Virus record (IMG/VR): IMGVR_UViG_3300042452_000420
Location: 1 to 59,546 of that record
Direction: 5' to 3' (one strand)
DNA length: 59,546 bases
From: a virus
Under the pieces are notes generated by a model. That model saw nothing but the letters and a program-made list of their open reading frames with translations, did no database searches and was not told where the DNA came from. Below are positions 18,582-25,759 of this stretch, in pieces. The first letter of the stretch is position 1; every line of letters begins with the position of its first letter. Position numbers and translations under genes: made by a program.

Positions 18582-19522
18582 CGGGAGTTCAGTCAATGGA
18601 TCTCTCCGGCATTCATCTGAGCGGCGGTGACTTTGTGCAGAAGGAACTGCAGAACGCGATGAACAAAGAGGCGACCAAGCAAAAGATTTGTCTCATCACC
18701 GTGGAGGAGATGGAGGGTCCGACCGTCCTGTTCACCGCGGGCGTGGATGCCGCCAAGGCGTGCGCCCATTACCTCACCCACAACTACGGAGTGCCCGCCG
18801 TTTATGTCCACGGAAAGCAAGACGAAGAGGAGCGCAAGGAGGCCCTCGCTGCCTTTAAAGGTGGGCAGGCGAAGGTTCTGTGCAACTGCATGGTCGTGGC
18901 TATCGGATTCGATTTCCCGCCGACCCAGACGCTGATCATGGGCAGGCCGACGAAGTCTCTTGGCTTCGCCCTTCAATGCTGGGGGCGCGCGTTCCGCCCG
19001 CTTCCTGGCGACGTTGATTTCCGTGGCAGCACAGCGGAGTCCCGCAAGGCCGCAATCGCAGCCAGCAAAAAGCCGTACGCCAAGATCGTTGACTGCACCC
19101 CCTCCTCGCAGGATCACACGCTCGTCACCGGGATCGACATGTTTGTCACCGATGACGAGGTGAAGGAATACGTTCGCAAAGCGGCGGAGAAGAAGCCGCT
19201 GACTCCGGAAGAGATCGCCGCGCTCGCAGAAGCACAGGCCGCAAAGATCGCAGCCGCCAAGGCCATCGAAGAGATGCGGAAGAACACGCAGGGCCGGGCG
19301 ACCGGCAGCGTGGTTGGCCGCGAGATCGAACTGCGTGGCGGCAAGCGCTGTGTCGGCACGTACTTCAATCCCATCAAAGGCAAGTACGCCGGCCAGAAGC
19401 TGAATCAATTGCCGGACCACTACGTCGCCTGGGCGGCCGAGCAAATCCGCACGGGCTGGATCAGATCGATGTTTCGCAGAGAGCAGGAGCGCAGAAATGC
19501 CGAACGATTTTCTCACCGATGA
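18494..19522 (+). CDS. SF2 helicase, C-terminal domain (split gene, part 2)
   Basis: A 342-residue frame with a strong GAGGAGG site just before ATG 18494, inside the 3' end of part 1. It contains the second RecA-like domain: PTVLFTAGVDAAKACAHYL, VYVHGKQDEEERKEALAAF, VLCNCMVVAIGFDFPPTQT and motif VI QCWGRAFRP (161-169) with the expected arginine finger. An Ala/Lys coiled coil (about 230-265) and a globular C-terminus follow. Upstream of the ATG the frame reads GIDEEES, which would join smoothly to part 1. Ribosomal -1 frameshifting, reinitiation as two subunits, or a one-base sequence error are all possible. Confidence 0.75.
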   Translation: MEFYERQVCNYDIQWAIAHGWAVPPLCKIAGVQSMDLSGIHLSGGDFVQKELQNAMNKEATKQKICLITVEEMEGPTVLFTAGVDAAKACAHYLTHNYGVPAVYVHGKQDEEERKEALAAFKGGQAKVLCNCMVVAIGFDFPPTQTLIMGRPTKSLGFALQCWGRAFRPLPGDVDFRGSTAESRKAAIAASKKPYAKIVDCTPSSQDHTLVTGIDMFVTDDEVKEYVRKAAEKKPLTPEEIAALAEAQAAKIAAAKAIEEMRKNTQGRATGSVVGREIELRGGKRCVGTYFNPIKGKYAGQKLNQLPDHYVAWAAEQIRTGWIRSMFRREQERRNAERFSHR

Positions 19523-19584
19523 CACCACCGCCGAACTCACTGAACTGTTTCGATTGGACGAGGCTTTTCCCCCAGGAGGACGCA

Positions 19585-20097
19585 ATGAAAGAAAAGGACT
19601 GTGGCACCGTTTCCGCAACTGGCTATCGAACTGTTTTCGCCCACGCCGACGAAATTCACCGCAGGGTGGTTATCAACGGGACGAAGGCGATGCGCGTGAG
19701 CAAGAGCCTGCGGCTCCCCAGGACGCACGTATGGGCCTTCGCTCGCCTATTGAGGGAGTGGGGGCGGGTGCCTCCCAAGTCCCGATTGGCGGTGGCGGCG
19801 ATGTTGGTGCCAGACGCGAGCGATGAAGACATCGCATGGGCCTTTGGCATGCCGCTGAAGTGGGCGCAGTCCTGTCGGTCGCACCGTCACCAGATCCGGA
19901 AGGCGTGGCCTGTGGACGCGAGGATGGAGAGGGCCGTGGAGCTGGAGGAGGAAGATCCGACACCGACGCAGATCGCTGAGATGTGCGCCGCCATGCCGCG
20001 TGTCCTTGCAGGCGAGCCCTACGCTCGCCGGGCGCCCGGCATCCGTGCCTTCAGGTTTGATTCACATGCCACGCTCGTTCCGCAATTCCCTGAGTAA
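19585..20097 (+). CDS. Hypothetical protein with HTH-like segments
   Basis: A 170-residue protein. ATG 19585 is chosen over the upstream frame start at 19519 because CCAGGAGG lies just before it. Residues 55-115 are helical with an HTH-like pattern (PDASDEDIAWAFGMPLKWAQ, followed by an Arg/His-rich helix that could contact DNA), and an acidic helix follows at 118-140. It stands between the helicase and a nuclease-like gene, so a replication-linked regulatory role is plausible. I do not recognise the family. Confidence 0.45.
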   Translation: MKEKDCGTVSATGYRTVFAHADEIHRRVVINGTKAMRVSKSLRLPRTHVWAFARLLREWGRVPPKSRLAVAAMLVPDASDEDIAWAFGMPLKWAQSCRSHRHQIRKAWPVDARMERAVELEEEDPTPTQIAEMCAAMPRVLAGEPYARRAPGIRAFRFDSHATLVPQFPE

Positions 20098-20686
20098 TGG
20101 CCACAAGGCCGAGCAGGCTTGGGTGGACAAAGCCCGCCTGCTTGGCCTGTCGGTCGCACACGGCAAGAAGGTCGTGATCCGCCGGCACAACAAGTTGACG
20201 GATCACTGCGGCAATCCCGACGCCGCGTTGTTGATGACGGTTGAGATCAAAGAGAGAAGCCTGACGTTCACCAGCCCGGATGATTTTCCATATGCCACGG
20301 TGTTTGTGGATGATCTCCGGGGCCTTGGTAAAGAAACCCTGCGCCCTTTTGCTTACGTGTTCGTTTCGCGGACCACTGGTCACTGGGTGTGGCTGACGCC
20401 GTTAGACAGGGATGAGTCATGGCAGGAAACAATTGTGAAGGACAACACCCGCGGGCATGAGATGGGCATGTTGGTGGCGCCGAAGTCCCACCTTCGGCCG
20501 GCGGAACAACTACAGCAGTATCTAGTACCACACGGGCAACTACATGGAATCGACGGAGACACCTCCCTGTTCGTCGCAGGCGGAGGGCAAGTGGAGAACC
20601 GAGAACGAGCGTCTGACGAAGACAATCCTTTTGTTACAGGCGGAGATCGAAAGACTACGCCGAAAACTAGAAAGCACTTGGGGTGA
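20066..20686 (+). CDS. Putative PD-(D/E)XK nuclease
   Basis: A 206-residue protein starting at ATG 20066, inside the end of the previous gene. Residues 14-62 show the order HKAEQAWVDKARLLGL (possible Glu-16), GNPDAALL (Asp-52) and VEIKER (Glu-60, Lys-62), which is the E...D...ExK spacing of PD-(D/E)XK endonucleases and resolvases. A beta segment FAYVFVSRTTGHWVWLTP follows, as in restriction-type folds. Beyond residue 150 the sequence looks disordered. It could process replication or recombination intermediates. The motif is visible but the family assignment is not certain. Confidence 0.55.
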   Translation: MPRSFRNSLSNGHKAEQAWVDKARLLGLSVAHGKKVVIRRHNKLTDHCGNPDAALLMTVEIKERSLTFTSPDDFPYATVFVDDLRGLGKETLRPFAYVFVSRTTGHWVWLTPLDRDESWQETIVKDNTRGHEMGMLVAPKSHLRPAEQLQQYLVPHGQLHGIDGDTSLFVAGGGQVENRERASDEDNPFVTGGDRKTTPKTRKHLG

Positions 20687-20689
20687 AGC

Positions 20690-20779
20690 ATGAATACACC
20701 CGGCCCAATGGAGTTCTTTATCGGGCTTGTCTTTGCCACGGCGATGCTGCTGTACGGCCTTTCGATGGGTGAAGAATGA
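20690..20779 (+). CDS. 29-residue membrane peptide
   Basis: ATG 20690 has GGGGTGA directly upstream. The peptide has a short polar head and a hydrophobic span (FFIGLVFATAMLLYGLSMG) and ends in two Glu residues. Its stop overlaps the ATG of the next small gene (ATGA at 20776). The good ribosome binding site, the overlap and the membrane helix argue for a real micro-gene. Its function is unknown; it may be holin-like or act on the envelope. Confidence 0.55.
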   Translation: MNTPGPMEFFIGLVFATAMLLYGLSMGEE

Positions 20780-20919
20780 GCGGAACGCTAATCATTGTGA
20801 CCGGCGTTATCTATGCCGTAGTATCCGTGGATCAGTTTGCCCACGGTAACAACGGCATGGGTATCGCCTACTTGGGCTACGGATTTGCGAACATTGGCCT
20901 ATGGATGCTGGCTAAATGA
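20776..20919 (+). CDS. 47-residue membrane peptide
   Basis: It starts in an ATGA overlap with the preceding micro-gene and ends in an ATGA overlap with the next gene. Two hydrophobic segments are visible: residues 4-18 (LIIVTGVIYAVVSV) and residues 28-46 (MGIAYLGYGFANIGLWMLA), separated by DQFAHGNNG. That is a small hairpin-like two-span topology. It may work together with the 29-residue peptide at 20690 in the membrane. No family is recognised. Confidence 0.55.
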   Translation: MSGTLIIVTGVIYAVVSVDQFAHGNNGMGIAYLGYGFANIGLWMLAK

Positions 20920-21524
20920 ACGCTGATATACCGTATATGAGATGCTGGGTGCGGCGGGAGTTCGTCTCGCAAGACACTGGTCTGGAAGAGGCTTACGCTT
21001 TTGCCATCCAGTCGCACCCCGGGCGTTGCCTCGCCTTCCACGTGATGTTGAAGTCCGGCGCCCATTACCGCAACGTGCCGATCCATGCGCTCTGCCTGGA
21101 TCAGGACGCTCCGCCCATCGACTTGGGAGATGCCCAGCTTTGGGACTGCTTCACGTTCCATCCCCAGGTACACGTATACGGCTACCTCCGGGAGCATGAG
21201 GCAGTCTGTTATCTCCGGTCAAAGAAGCTGGCCGGCGTTTACCTGTTCACCGTGGACTGGTTGCCAGACCACGACGGGCCCGGCATGACCCACCTTGTGG
21301 AACAGAACAAGTGCGGGCATGTCATGCGACTGGATGATGGCAACCTGTGCTGCCTGCCCACCAACCGGATCGCATGGCGAGATTCATATTTTATAGGAAA
21401 CTCCCCAGCCCCCGAGACGGAGCGTTACAAGGTGCAAGGCGAGGTGTATCAGGCGGAGTCTGGGGAGTGGGATGTGAGCCAGTCAGAGAAGTACTACTAC
21501 ACCCCCGTAAAGCGTACCATTTGA
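20916..21524 (+). CDS. Hypothetical phage protein
   Basis: A 202-residue protein starting in an ATGA overlap. It is mostly beta-type and rich in aromatic residues and His (HPQVHVYGYLREHEAVCYL, FTVDWLPDHDGPGMTHLVEQ). Several Cys residues (10, 39, 60, 78) and a C-terminal Tyr/Glu-rich tail are present. I do not recognise a domain. Tight coupling to two membrane peptides suggests that the three genes are expressed together. Confidence 0.45.
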   Translation: MNADIPYMRCWVRREFVSQDTGLEEAYAFAIQSHPGRCLAFHVMLKSGAHYRNVPIHALCLDQDAPPIDLGDAQLWDCFTFHPQVHVYGYLREHEAVCYLRSKKLAGVYLFTVDWLPDHDGPGMTHLVEQNKCGHVMRLDDGNLCCLPTNRIAWRDSYFIGNSPAPETERYKVQGEVYQAESGEWDVSQSEKYYYTPVKRTI

Positions 21525-21626
21525 GCCTGGACGGCGGTTCACCAATTCCGTTTCTGTATCTGGCCGTGGCGGACATTGACTAGCAACGGCGGACGGCGTG
21601 TTCCGCCGGAGTCTTATGGGCCGTGG

Positions 21627-21824
21627 ATGATGAACGGAAAGCATAAAGATCGCATGCGGGCCCCAGAGGTTGCCGCACTGCTTGGCATCAGCGAGCGAAC
21701 GCTATCGCGATGGGTGAACTCTGGGAGGTTCCCGAGGCCGTCTGCGTTTGGGCGTGTTCGACACTGGGATTCCCTTGTTGTGCATGCCTGGATTGAGGCT
21801 GCGGAAGGACGGGTGCCTGCGTGA
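21627..21824 (+). CDS. AlpA/MerR-like helix-turn-helix protein
   Basis: A 65-residue protein. The start is uncertain: ATG 21627 or 21630 is preferred, while the frame also opens at TTG 21576. It carries the typical small winged-HTH pattern of AlpA-type excisionase or regulators: APEVAALLGISERTLSRWVN (residues about 12-31), then GRFPRPSAFGRVRHW and a VVHAWIEAA helix. Such proteins act as recombination directionality factors or transcription activators. With an integrase in the genome, an excisionase role is attractive but unproven. The stop overlaps the GTG of the next gene. Confidence 0.7.
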   Translation: MMNGKHKDRMRAPEVAALLGISERTLSRWVNSGRFPRPSAFGRVRHWDSLVVHAWIEAAEGRVPA

Positions 21825-22321
21825 TACGAGCAGCCACTACTTCGCAATCTCACCCAGGAACTAGCGCGTGGGCACTCTCTGTAACCAATGCGCAAAAGAA
21901 AAGACAGGCTCGTCCGCAACGCACCTATCGCGGACGATACGTGTACGCTTGGTTTAATGAGGAAAGCAAGCTGCCGTTTTACATCGGCAGGGGAACTGGC
22001 AGCCGAGCGTGGGACCGCCACCAAGACGGCGACGGGCGCGCCATGTTCTGCCAAACGACCCGCGTTTCGACCCCCGGATTTCGCGTTGAGGTAATACGCG
22101 ACAACCTCACGGAAGAGGGCGCTGCGCTGGCCGAAGCATGCCTTATTTCGTTCGTTTCGCAGTGCGGAGGGACTCTTACAAATCAGGTTGGTGGCATGTC
22201 CCGCCAAGAGCGCCCGCCACTGGAATTGGACGCCGGTCTTTTAGGGCACCCTGAAAGCGATGATTGCCCCCAGGAGCCGCTATCCGATCCAGAAACGCAA
22301 ATCGACACGCCAAAAAATTAG
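21821..22321 (+). CDS. GIY-YIG nuclease
   Basis: A 166-residue protein with a GTG start in GTGA overlap. The GIY-YIG domain spans about residues 38-115: RYVYAWFN, then PFYIGRGTGSRAWDRHQ, with the catalytic Arg near 62, His-67 and a Glu at 105 in AALAEACLISFV. The first 36 residues and the acidic Pro-rich last 40 residues are not part of the fold. Stand-alone GIY-YIG proteins in phages are often homing endonucleases or repair nucleases. It lies among several other nuclease genes. Confidence 0.7.
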   Translation: MIRAATTSQSHPGTSAWALSVTNAQKKRQARPQRTYRGRYVYAWFNEESKLPFYIGRGTGSRAWDRHQDGDGRAMFCQTTRVSTPGFRVEVIRDNLTEEGAALAEACLISFVSQCGGTLTNQVGGMSRQERPPLELDAGLLGHPESDDCPQEPLSDPETQIDTPKN

Positions 22322-22350
22322 GGCCTTTAAAACGCAAGCCAGGGGCTCTC

Positions 22351-22989
22351 ATGGGCATGCAAACGATAGCCGTCTTCCTCTCGGTTTTTGCAGAGGCATC
22401 CGCCGTGGGTGCCGATCTGGAGTACGTGCCTGGAATCTGGGCACCGCCTGCCTCTTATCCGGCCACTCTGCGGGATATCGCCGGCCGGCTTCCCGAGCGG
22501 ACGGACGCCCGAGATGCCGACCTGATTACCTACGCCCATGAAGGGAACCACTTCCTCTGCCGGGGTAAGCCTGGATACCACGGGGTGTACGTGGGGAACG
22601 GGCTGAGAATCTTCCTGCCCACCCCACCGCTCGTCACGGAGCGGGTGTTACTGGCCGTGCCCGAACACAAGCGCGGGACGATCTTCCAGACCTACATGAA
22701 CCAGGGCAGGACAGAGTACTGGGCTGCGCAGCCGCTGATGATCCTGGACGAATGGGCTGCGTACATCGCTGGATCGAAAACACGGGCGGAAAGTAAGGGT
22801 ATTCAGAGACGGGAAACAACCGTACACTGTGCGACATTCGCCGGATACGCTGCGGTTCTGTACGCCATGGCAAAGGACTGTCCAGGTTATCCGGCTGACG
22901 AACTCAGGACATTCTGTTTGTGGCAACTGGATCGCTGCAGGGAAGCCATCCCTGACTGGGATCAGTTGTCGGATGCGAAGTTTTACTAG
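22351..22989 (+). CDS. Exported HEXXH metallopeptidase-like protein
   Basis: A 212-residue protein. ATG 22351 follows CAGGGGC; the frame opens earlier, but the upstream part overlaps the previous gene. Residues 3-20 look like a signal peptide (MQTIAVFLSVFAEASAVGA). The zinc-site motif is HEGNH (63-67) in ITYAHEGNHFL, and DEWAAY near 133-138 offers a Glu as third ligand, as in gluzincins. The C-terminal part has CPGYPADELRTFCLWQLDRC, with cysteines that could form disulfides outside the cytoplasm. It probably cleaves envelope proteins. This is inferred from motif and export signal; the family is not identified. Confidence 0.55.
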   Translation: MGMQTIAVFLSVFAEASAVGADLEYVPGIWAPPASYPATLRDIAGRLPERTDARDADLITYAHEGNHFLCRGKPGYHGVYVGNGLRIFLPTPPLVTERVLLAVPEHKRGTIFQTYMNQGRTEYWAAQPLMILDEWAAYIAGSKTRAESKGIQRRETTVHCATFAGYAAVLYAMAKDCPGYPADELRTFCLWQLDRCREAIPDWDQLSDAKFY

Positions 22990-23338
22990 GCACTGGATGC
23001 CGACACGGTGTACCACCCACCGACCGCCAAGGCGCAAGCACAGCGACAAGGGTGAGCAAAACGCCGCAAGGCGTGGGGTATTGCCGGGTGTGCTGACGAC
23101 TCCGACCCGGACTGAGACTTGCCCCCGGAGCGAAGGATGTAAAGGCCGTGGACTCCGTAATCAACTACGCACGCCCGGTCCATGCAGCGCGGCTCCGCCG
23201 TTTGACATGCCCGCATACTGGCTCTTCGGAGTCGGTATGCGCGCTCACCACCGTTTGACGGTTTGAGTATCGCTTGCGTATACGCCCGTCCACCGTTACA
23301 ATCCCGGCCTACCTTGGAGGGTAGATCGGCTATGCAGG
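22990..23338 (+). promoter_or_regulatory. Regulatory gap: UUCG hairpin and candidate promoter
   Basis: There is no convincing gene in this 349-base gap. GCATACTGGCTC (23213-23224) pairs with GAGTCGGTATGC (23229-23240) across a TTCG tetraloop, giving a 12-pair stem with two G-U pairs. Downstream, TTGACG (23255-23260) and TATACG (23279-23284) are 18 bases apart and could be a sigma70-type promoter for the HNH-type gene at 23339. CCGTTTGAC occurs twice in the gap. GGAGGG at 23316-23321 lies far from ATG 23339. Confidence 0.4.
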
Positions 23339-23866
23339 ATGTACGCGGAAGCGACGAAGGTCTGCAGGGACTGCGGCAAGGAGTTGCCATTAAGCGCGTT
23401 CTACCTTGCCCCCCGTGGCGTACAAGGGGTTTCGTCTTACTGCAAACCTTGCGCCTGCAAGCGATCCTCCGCTAGCAGGATGACTCGTCGCGAACACTGC
23501 ATTGCTTATAGCCGGGCGTGGCATTTACGGCGGCGAGCGGAGCGACCATCCGAGGCGTTGTTTTCAGCAACGAAGCTGGGGGCTGCCAAGCGAAATATTT
23601 CTTTTGCGCTCACTCCGCAATGGTTCGCACGCAAGTTTGCTGCCAACAGGTGCGAATTAACTGGATTGGAATTTGACTATGGGAAACGGTCGCTGAGACT
23701 CCCATCCCCGGACAGGATCGACAGTAGCAAAGGGTACACCGAAGACAACACAAGGCTCATTTGCTGGGGATTAAATGCAATGAAAATGCACCACAGCGAA
23801 GAAGATTTCATTAAGTTCCTAAAAGACGCACACTCGGGCCTGAATGAACAAGCAAGAACGCATTGA
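23339..23866 (+). CDS. Zinc-finger HNH-type endonuclease
   Basis: A 175-residue protein from ATG 23339. The N-terminus has a zinc knuckle (CRDCGKELPLSAFY ... YCKPC, residues 9-38). The C-terminal half carries the phage HNH-type signature PSPDRIDSSKGYTEDNTRLI (residues about 122-141), followed by CWGLNAMKM. This pattern is shared with homing-type endonucleases whose DRI..GY...N segment contains the catalytic site. A candidate promoter lies just upstream. It overlaps the next HNH gene by 23 bases. Probably a homing endonuclease or a DNA-processing nuclease. Confidence 0.65.
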   Translation: MYAEATKVCRDCGKELPLSAFYLAPRGVQGVSSYCKPCACKRSSASRMTRREHCIAYSRAWHLRRRAERPSEALFSATKLGAAKRNISFALTPQWFARKFAANRCELTGLEFDYGKRSLRLPSPDRIDSSKGYTEDNTRLICWGLNAMKMHHSEEDFIKFLKDAHSGLNEQARTH

Positions 23867-24242
23867 TCTCCAGGCGTGGCTAGAAGAACACAGGTCATGC
23901 GCGGTGTGCTGGTGGCCGGAGTCCGATGGCCGACGGTGGCTGGAAGTACATCACTTGGTCGGAGGCGCCGGACGCAAGCACGACATCCGGCAGTACGTGC
24001 GTTTGTGCAACAACTGTCACACGGTGCTTCACTCAGGCACTTTTCTTACTGGACTCCCAGACCTGAACAAGGGTATACTTCTTGGCGTGAAGAAAGAATG
24101 TGACCCTTCCAACTACGATCCCGTGTTCCTCGCCTCGCTGAAACACAAGAAGCACCTGGGCTACGAACCGGAAGAGTTACCAGAAGCGTACAAGGAACAG
24201 CGCATCAGAAACGTAGGGCCATGGACGAGCCGAGAACCCTGA
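23844..24242 (+). CDS. HNH endonuclease
   Basis: A 132-residue protein. Cys pairs CAVCW (18-22) and CNNCH (55-59) frame a beta-beta-alpha HNH core: LEVHHLVGGAGRKHDIRQYV (residues 33-52), with His-35/His-36 as candidate catalytic and metal residues and a C-terminal CHTVLHSG. The rest is basic and helical. HNH genes near terminase genes can be packaging cofactors, but this one lies far from the terminase among other nucleases, so a homing or recombination role is more likely. Confidence 0.7.
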   Translation: MNKQERIDLQAWLEEHRSCAVCWWPESDGRRWLEVHHLVGGAGRKHDIRQYVRLCNNCHTVLHSGTFLTGLPDLNKGILLGVKKECDPSNYDPVFLASLKHKKHLGYEPEELPEAYKEQRIRNVGPWTSREP

Positions 24243-24601
24243 GTTGTGAGGTCATCAGGGTCACCCGTCCGAACACCCTGCTTATCCGTTCGATGTCAGA
24301 GATCATGCAGAGCTACGCTTCAACCTACCTGTGTCTCGCCGGAGTCCGCTGCAGGAAGTCGGCCATGCAGGACATCATCGACTGGCTGGAAATTCACGGC
24401 GACTTCGGCCGCTACGAACTCCTGCTCTTTGACTGGATGCGTGACTCCTACGGCCGGCTCTTGGGGAATGTCCTGGACCGCAAGACCGGCGAGGCCCTAA
24501 CCACCTACCTCATCCAGCGGGGCTCCGCCGTGGAGCGCCCGAACCACCTGGAGGAAGTTATGCAAGACCTCCTCTCCGCCCCGGAGCCCGACGAGCTATG
24601 A
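24221..24601 (+). CDS. Staphylococcal-nuclease-like (SNase) domain protein
   Basis: A 126-residue protein starting at ATG 24221 inside the end of the HNH gene. It has the OB-fold order of SNase: CEVIRVTRPNTLLIR at residues 9-23 (in place of the usual DGDT calcium loop), YLCLAGVRC around 36-44 and DSYGRLLGNVLD around 76-87, followed by TTYLIQRGSAVERP. The acidic catalytic loop is not obvious, so it may be a non-enzymatic SNase-fold protein. It is coupled by ATGA to the next gene. Confidence 0.5.
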   Translation: MDEPRTLSCEVIRVTRPNTLLIRSMSEIMQSYASTYLCLAGVRCRKSAMQDIIDWLEIHGDFGRYELLLFDWMRDSYGRLLGNVLDRKTGEALTTYLIQRGSAVERPNHLEEVMQDLLSAPEPDEL

Positions 24602-24840
24602 CAAGCGGCGGCTACTGGAAGACAACCAACTCCCAGATCACGGCCCACTGGCCATTGCAGGGAGGCTCGCGCGACTTCGGAATGTGGTCGCGGATCGGTG
24701 TGTGGATCAGTCAGAACGAGAAGGTTCTGAACAAGCGGACGCAGGACGAGGTCTGCAGGCTGGTGAGCGAACAATTCCCGGAGCTGGTGGAGGTGGAATC
24801 CAAGGACTACAGCGGCCGGCTGGCGAGGTGGCGCAAATGA
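24598..24840 (+). CDS. Hypothetical small protein
   Basis: An 80-residue protein in ATGA overlap with the SNase-like gene and in ATGA overlap with the resolvase-like gene downstream. It is Trp-rich (WKTT, HWPLQGG, MWSRIGVW, ARWRK) with a helical middle (RTQDEVCRLVSEQFPELVEV). I recognise no family. Its place between two nucleic-acid enzymes suggests co-expression in DNA metabolism. Confidence 0.45.
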   Translation: MTSGGYWKTTNSQITAHWPLQGGSRDFGMWSRIGVWISQNEKVLNKRTQDEVCRLVSEQFPELVEVESKDYSGRLARWRK

Positions 24841-25247
24841 TCCACGGCCGCCAGAAGGGAGCCCGCGGAGAACGCAGCGCCGCCCAGGCGTGGGCAGAAG
24901 CTCTCGGCCTAGACCCGGCCGCCTGTCGCAGAGGCCAGCAATTTGCGGGTGGAACAGATTCCCCGGATGTTGTTCAGCCGTTGCGGGACATCCACCTAGA
25001 GGTGAAGCGCGTGGAGGCTGGCAACCCGTACCGCTGGTTGGAGCAGGCGGTGCGTGATGCTGGTGGGAAAATCCCACTCGTCCTCCACAGGCGGAACCGC
25101 AAGGACTGGATCGCGATAGTGAGGCTAGACGATGTCCAACGACTCGCGGAGACGATTGCTGCGCAAACTAAAACGCTGGGCGGAGGAGCGGTTTCCGGTC
25201 CTGTTCCCGGTGAGGGTGTACCTCCGGCCAAAGAACCGAATGTCTGA
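24837..25247 (+). CDS. Holliday-junction-resolvase-like PD-(D/E)XK protein
   Basis: A 136-residue protein from ATG 24837 (ATGA overlap). The motif order is that of small resolvase-type nucleases: KGARGERSAAQAWAEALGL with Glu-12, TDSPDVV with Asp-44, LEVKRVE with Glu-55 and Lys-57, then WLEQAVRDAGGKIPLVLHRR with Gln-70 and a WIAIVRLDD strand. These are the conserved E, D, ExK and Q positions of the archaeal-Hjc/phage resolvase superfamily. It probably cuts branched recombination or replication intermediates. The last 38 residues overlap the next gene in another frame. Confidence 0.7.
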   Translation: MIHGRQKGARGERSAAQAWAEALGLDPAACRRGQQFAGGTDSPDVVQPLRDIHLEVKRVEAGNPYRWLEQAVRDAGGKIPLVLHRRNRKDWIAIVRLDDVQRLAETIAAQTKTLGGGAVSGPVPGEGVPPAKEPNV

Positions 25248-25476
25248 GATGCTGGGCTACTTCTGCATGGACGACGATTGTGAGCGAGGAACGATTGGAA
25301 TCCTGGATAGTTTGAACCACGGCGAAATCATTGACACCTTTTTTGAGGAGTGGGCCCACGCGCGGTGTGCCCATCTCCTAGACACGGAGGACCACGACGA
25401 TGACCCCGACCACCACCCTACGTTCTGGAGTGAGTACGGAAGACTCGTCAAAGCCGGTCGCGGTGTGGCATGGTGA
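25132..25476 (+). CDS. Degenerate HEXXH-type metallopeptidase-like protein
   Basis: A 114-residue protein with GAGG before ATG 25132, overlapping the resolvase-like gene by 116 bases. Residues about 50-110 read IGILDSLNHGEIIDTFFEEW, then AHARCAHLL and, after an acidic stretch, HHPTFWSEYGRL. The layout recalls small SprT-like or WLM-like metallopeptidases, in which HEWAH binds zinc. Here the first His is replaced (EEWAH), so activity is doubtful. It may be a protein-binding relic or use another zinc arrangement. Confidence 0.4.
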   Translation: MSNDSRRRLLRKLKRWAEERFPVLFPVRVYLRPKNRMSEMLGYFCMDDDCERGTIGILDSLNHGEIIDTFFEEWAHARCAHLLDTEDHDDDPDHHPTFWSEYGRLVKAGRGVAW

Positions 25477-25759
25477 CGATCCCTACGCGGAAGTCACCGA
25501 CCTCATCCATGACCTCATGCTGCGAAAGAGCGGTTACTACGGCAACCCAGATGACGGTCCACTCTGCAATGCCTTGGGGGTGGAGGCTGACGGCATCGAA
25601 CCGTGGCGCTACCAACTGGCCAGAATTGGCGAGAAATGCAGGCGTCTGCGAGGCGAAGCCCAGCATGACGAGCATTTACTTAGAGAGACTCTGATCGACA
25701 TCGCCGGCCATGCGGTGGTCGCCCTGGCCTGCTTAAACCACAAAGCGAGAAACCCATGA
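25400..25759 (+). CDS. Conserved phage protein, DUF6378/MazG-like
   Basis: A 119-residue protein with GGAGG upstream of ATG 25400. Residues 25-75 (DDPYAEVTDLIHDLMLRKSG, YYGNP and the YQLARIGEKCRRL helix) and the ETLIDIAGHAVVALACL helix at the end match a widespread phage protein type, built around a MazG-like helical core, that accompanies nucleotide metabolism genes. Naming it DUF6378 is from memory of that pattern and is not certain. No catalytic Glu cluster typical of active MazG is obvious. It overlaps both neighbours. Confidence 0.45.
   Translation: MTPTTTLRSGVSTEDSSKPVAVWHGDDPYAEVTDLIHDLMLRKSGYYGNPDDGPLCNALGVEADGIEPWRYQLARIGEKCRRLRGEAQHDEHLLRETLIDIAGHAVVALACLNHKARNP

Noticed and set aside
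19497-19826. Plus-strand frame of 109 codons between helicase and the 19585 gene
   Set aside because: It lacks a ribosome binding site, is Gly/Arg/Pro-rich and is overlapped by the better supported gene at 19585.
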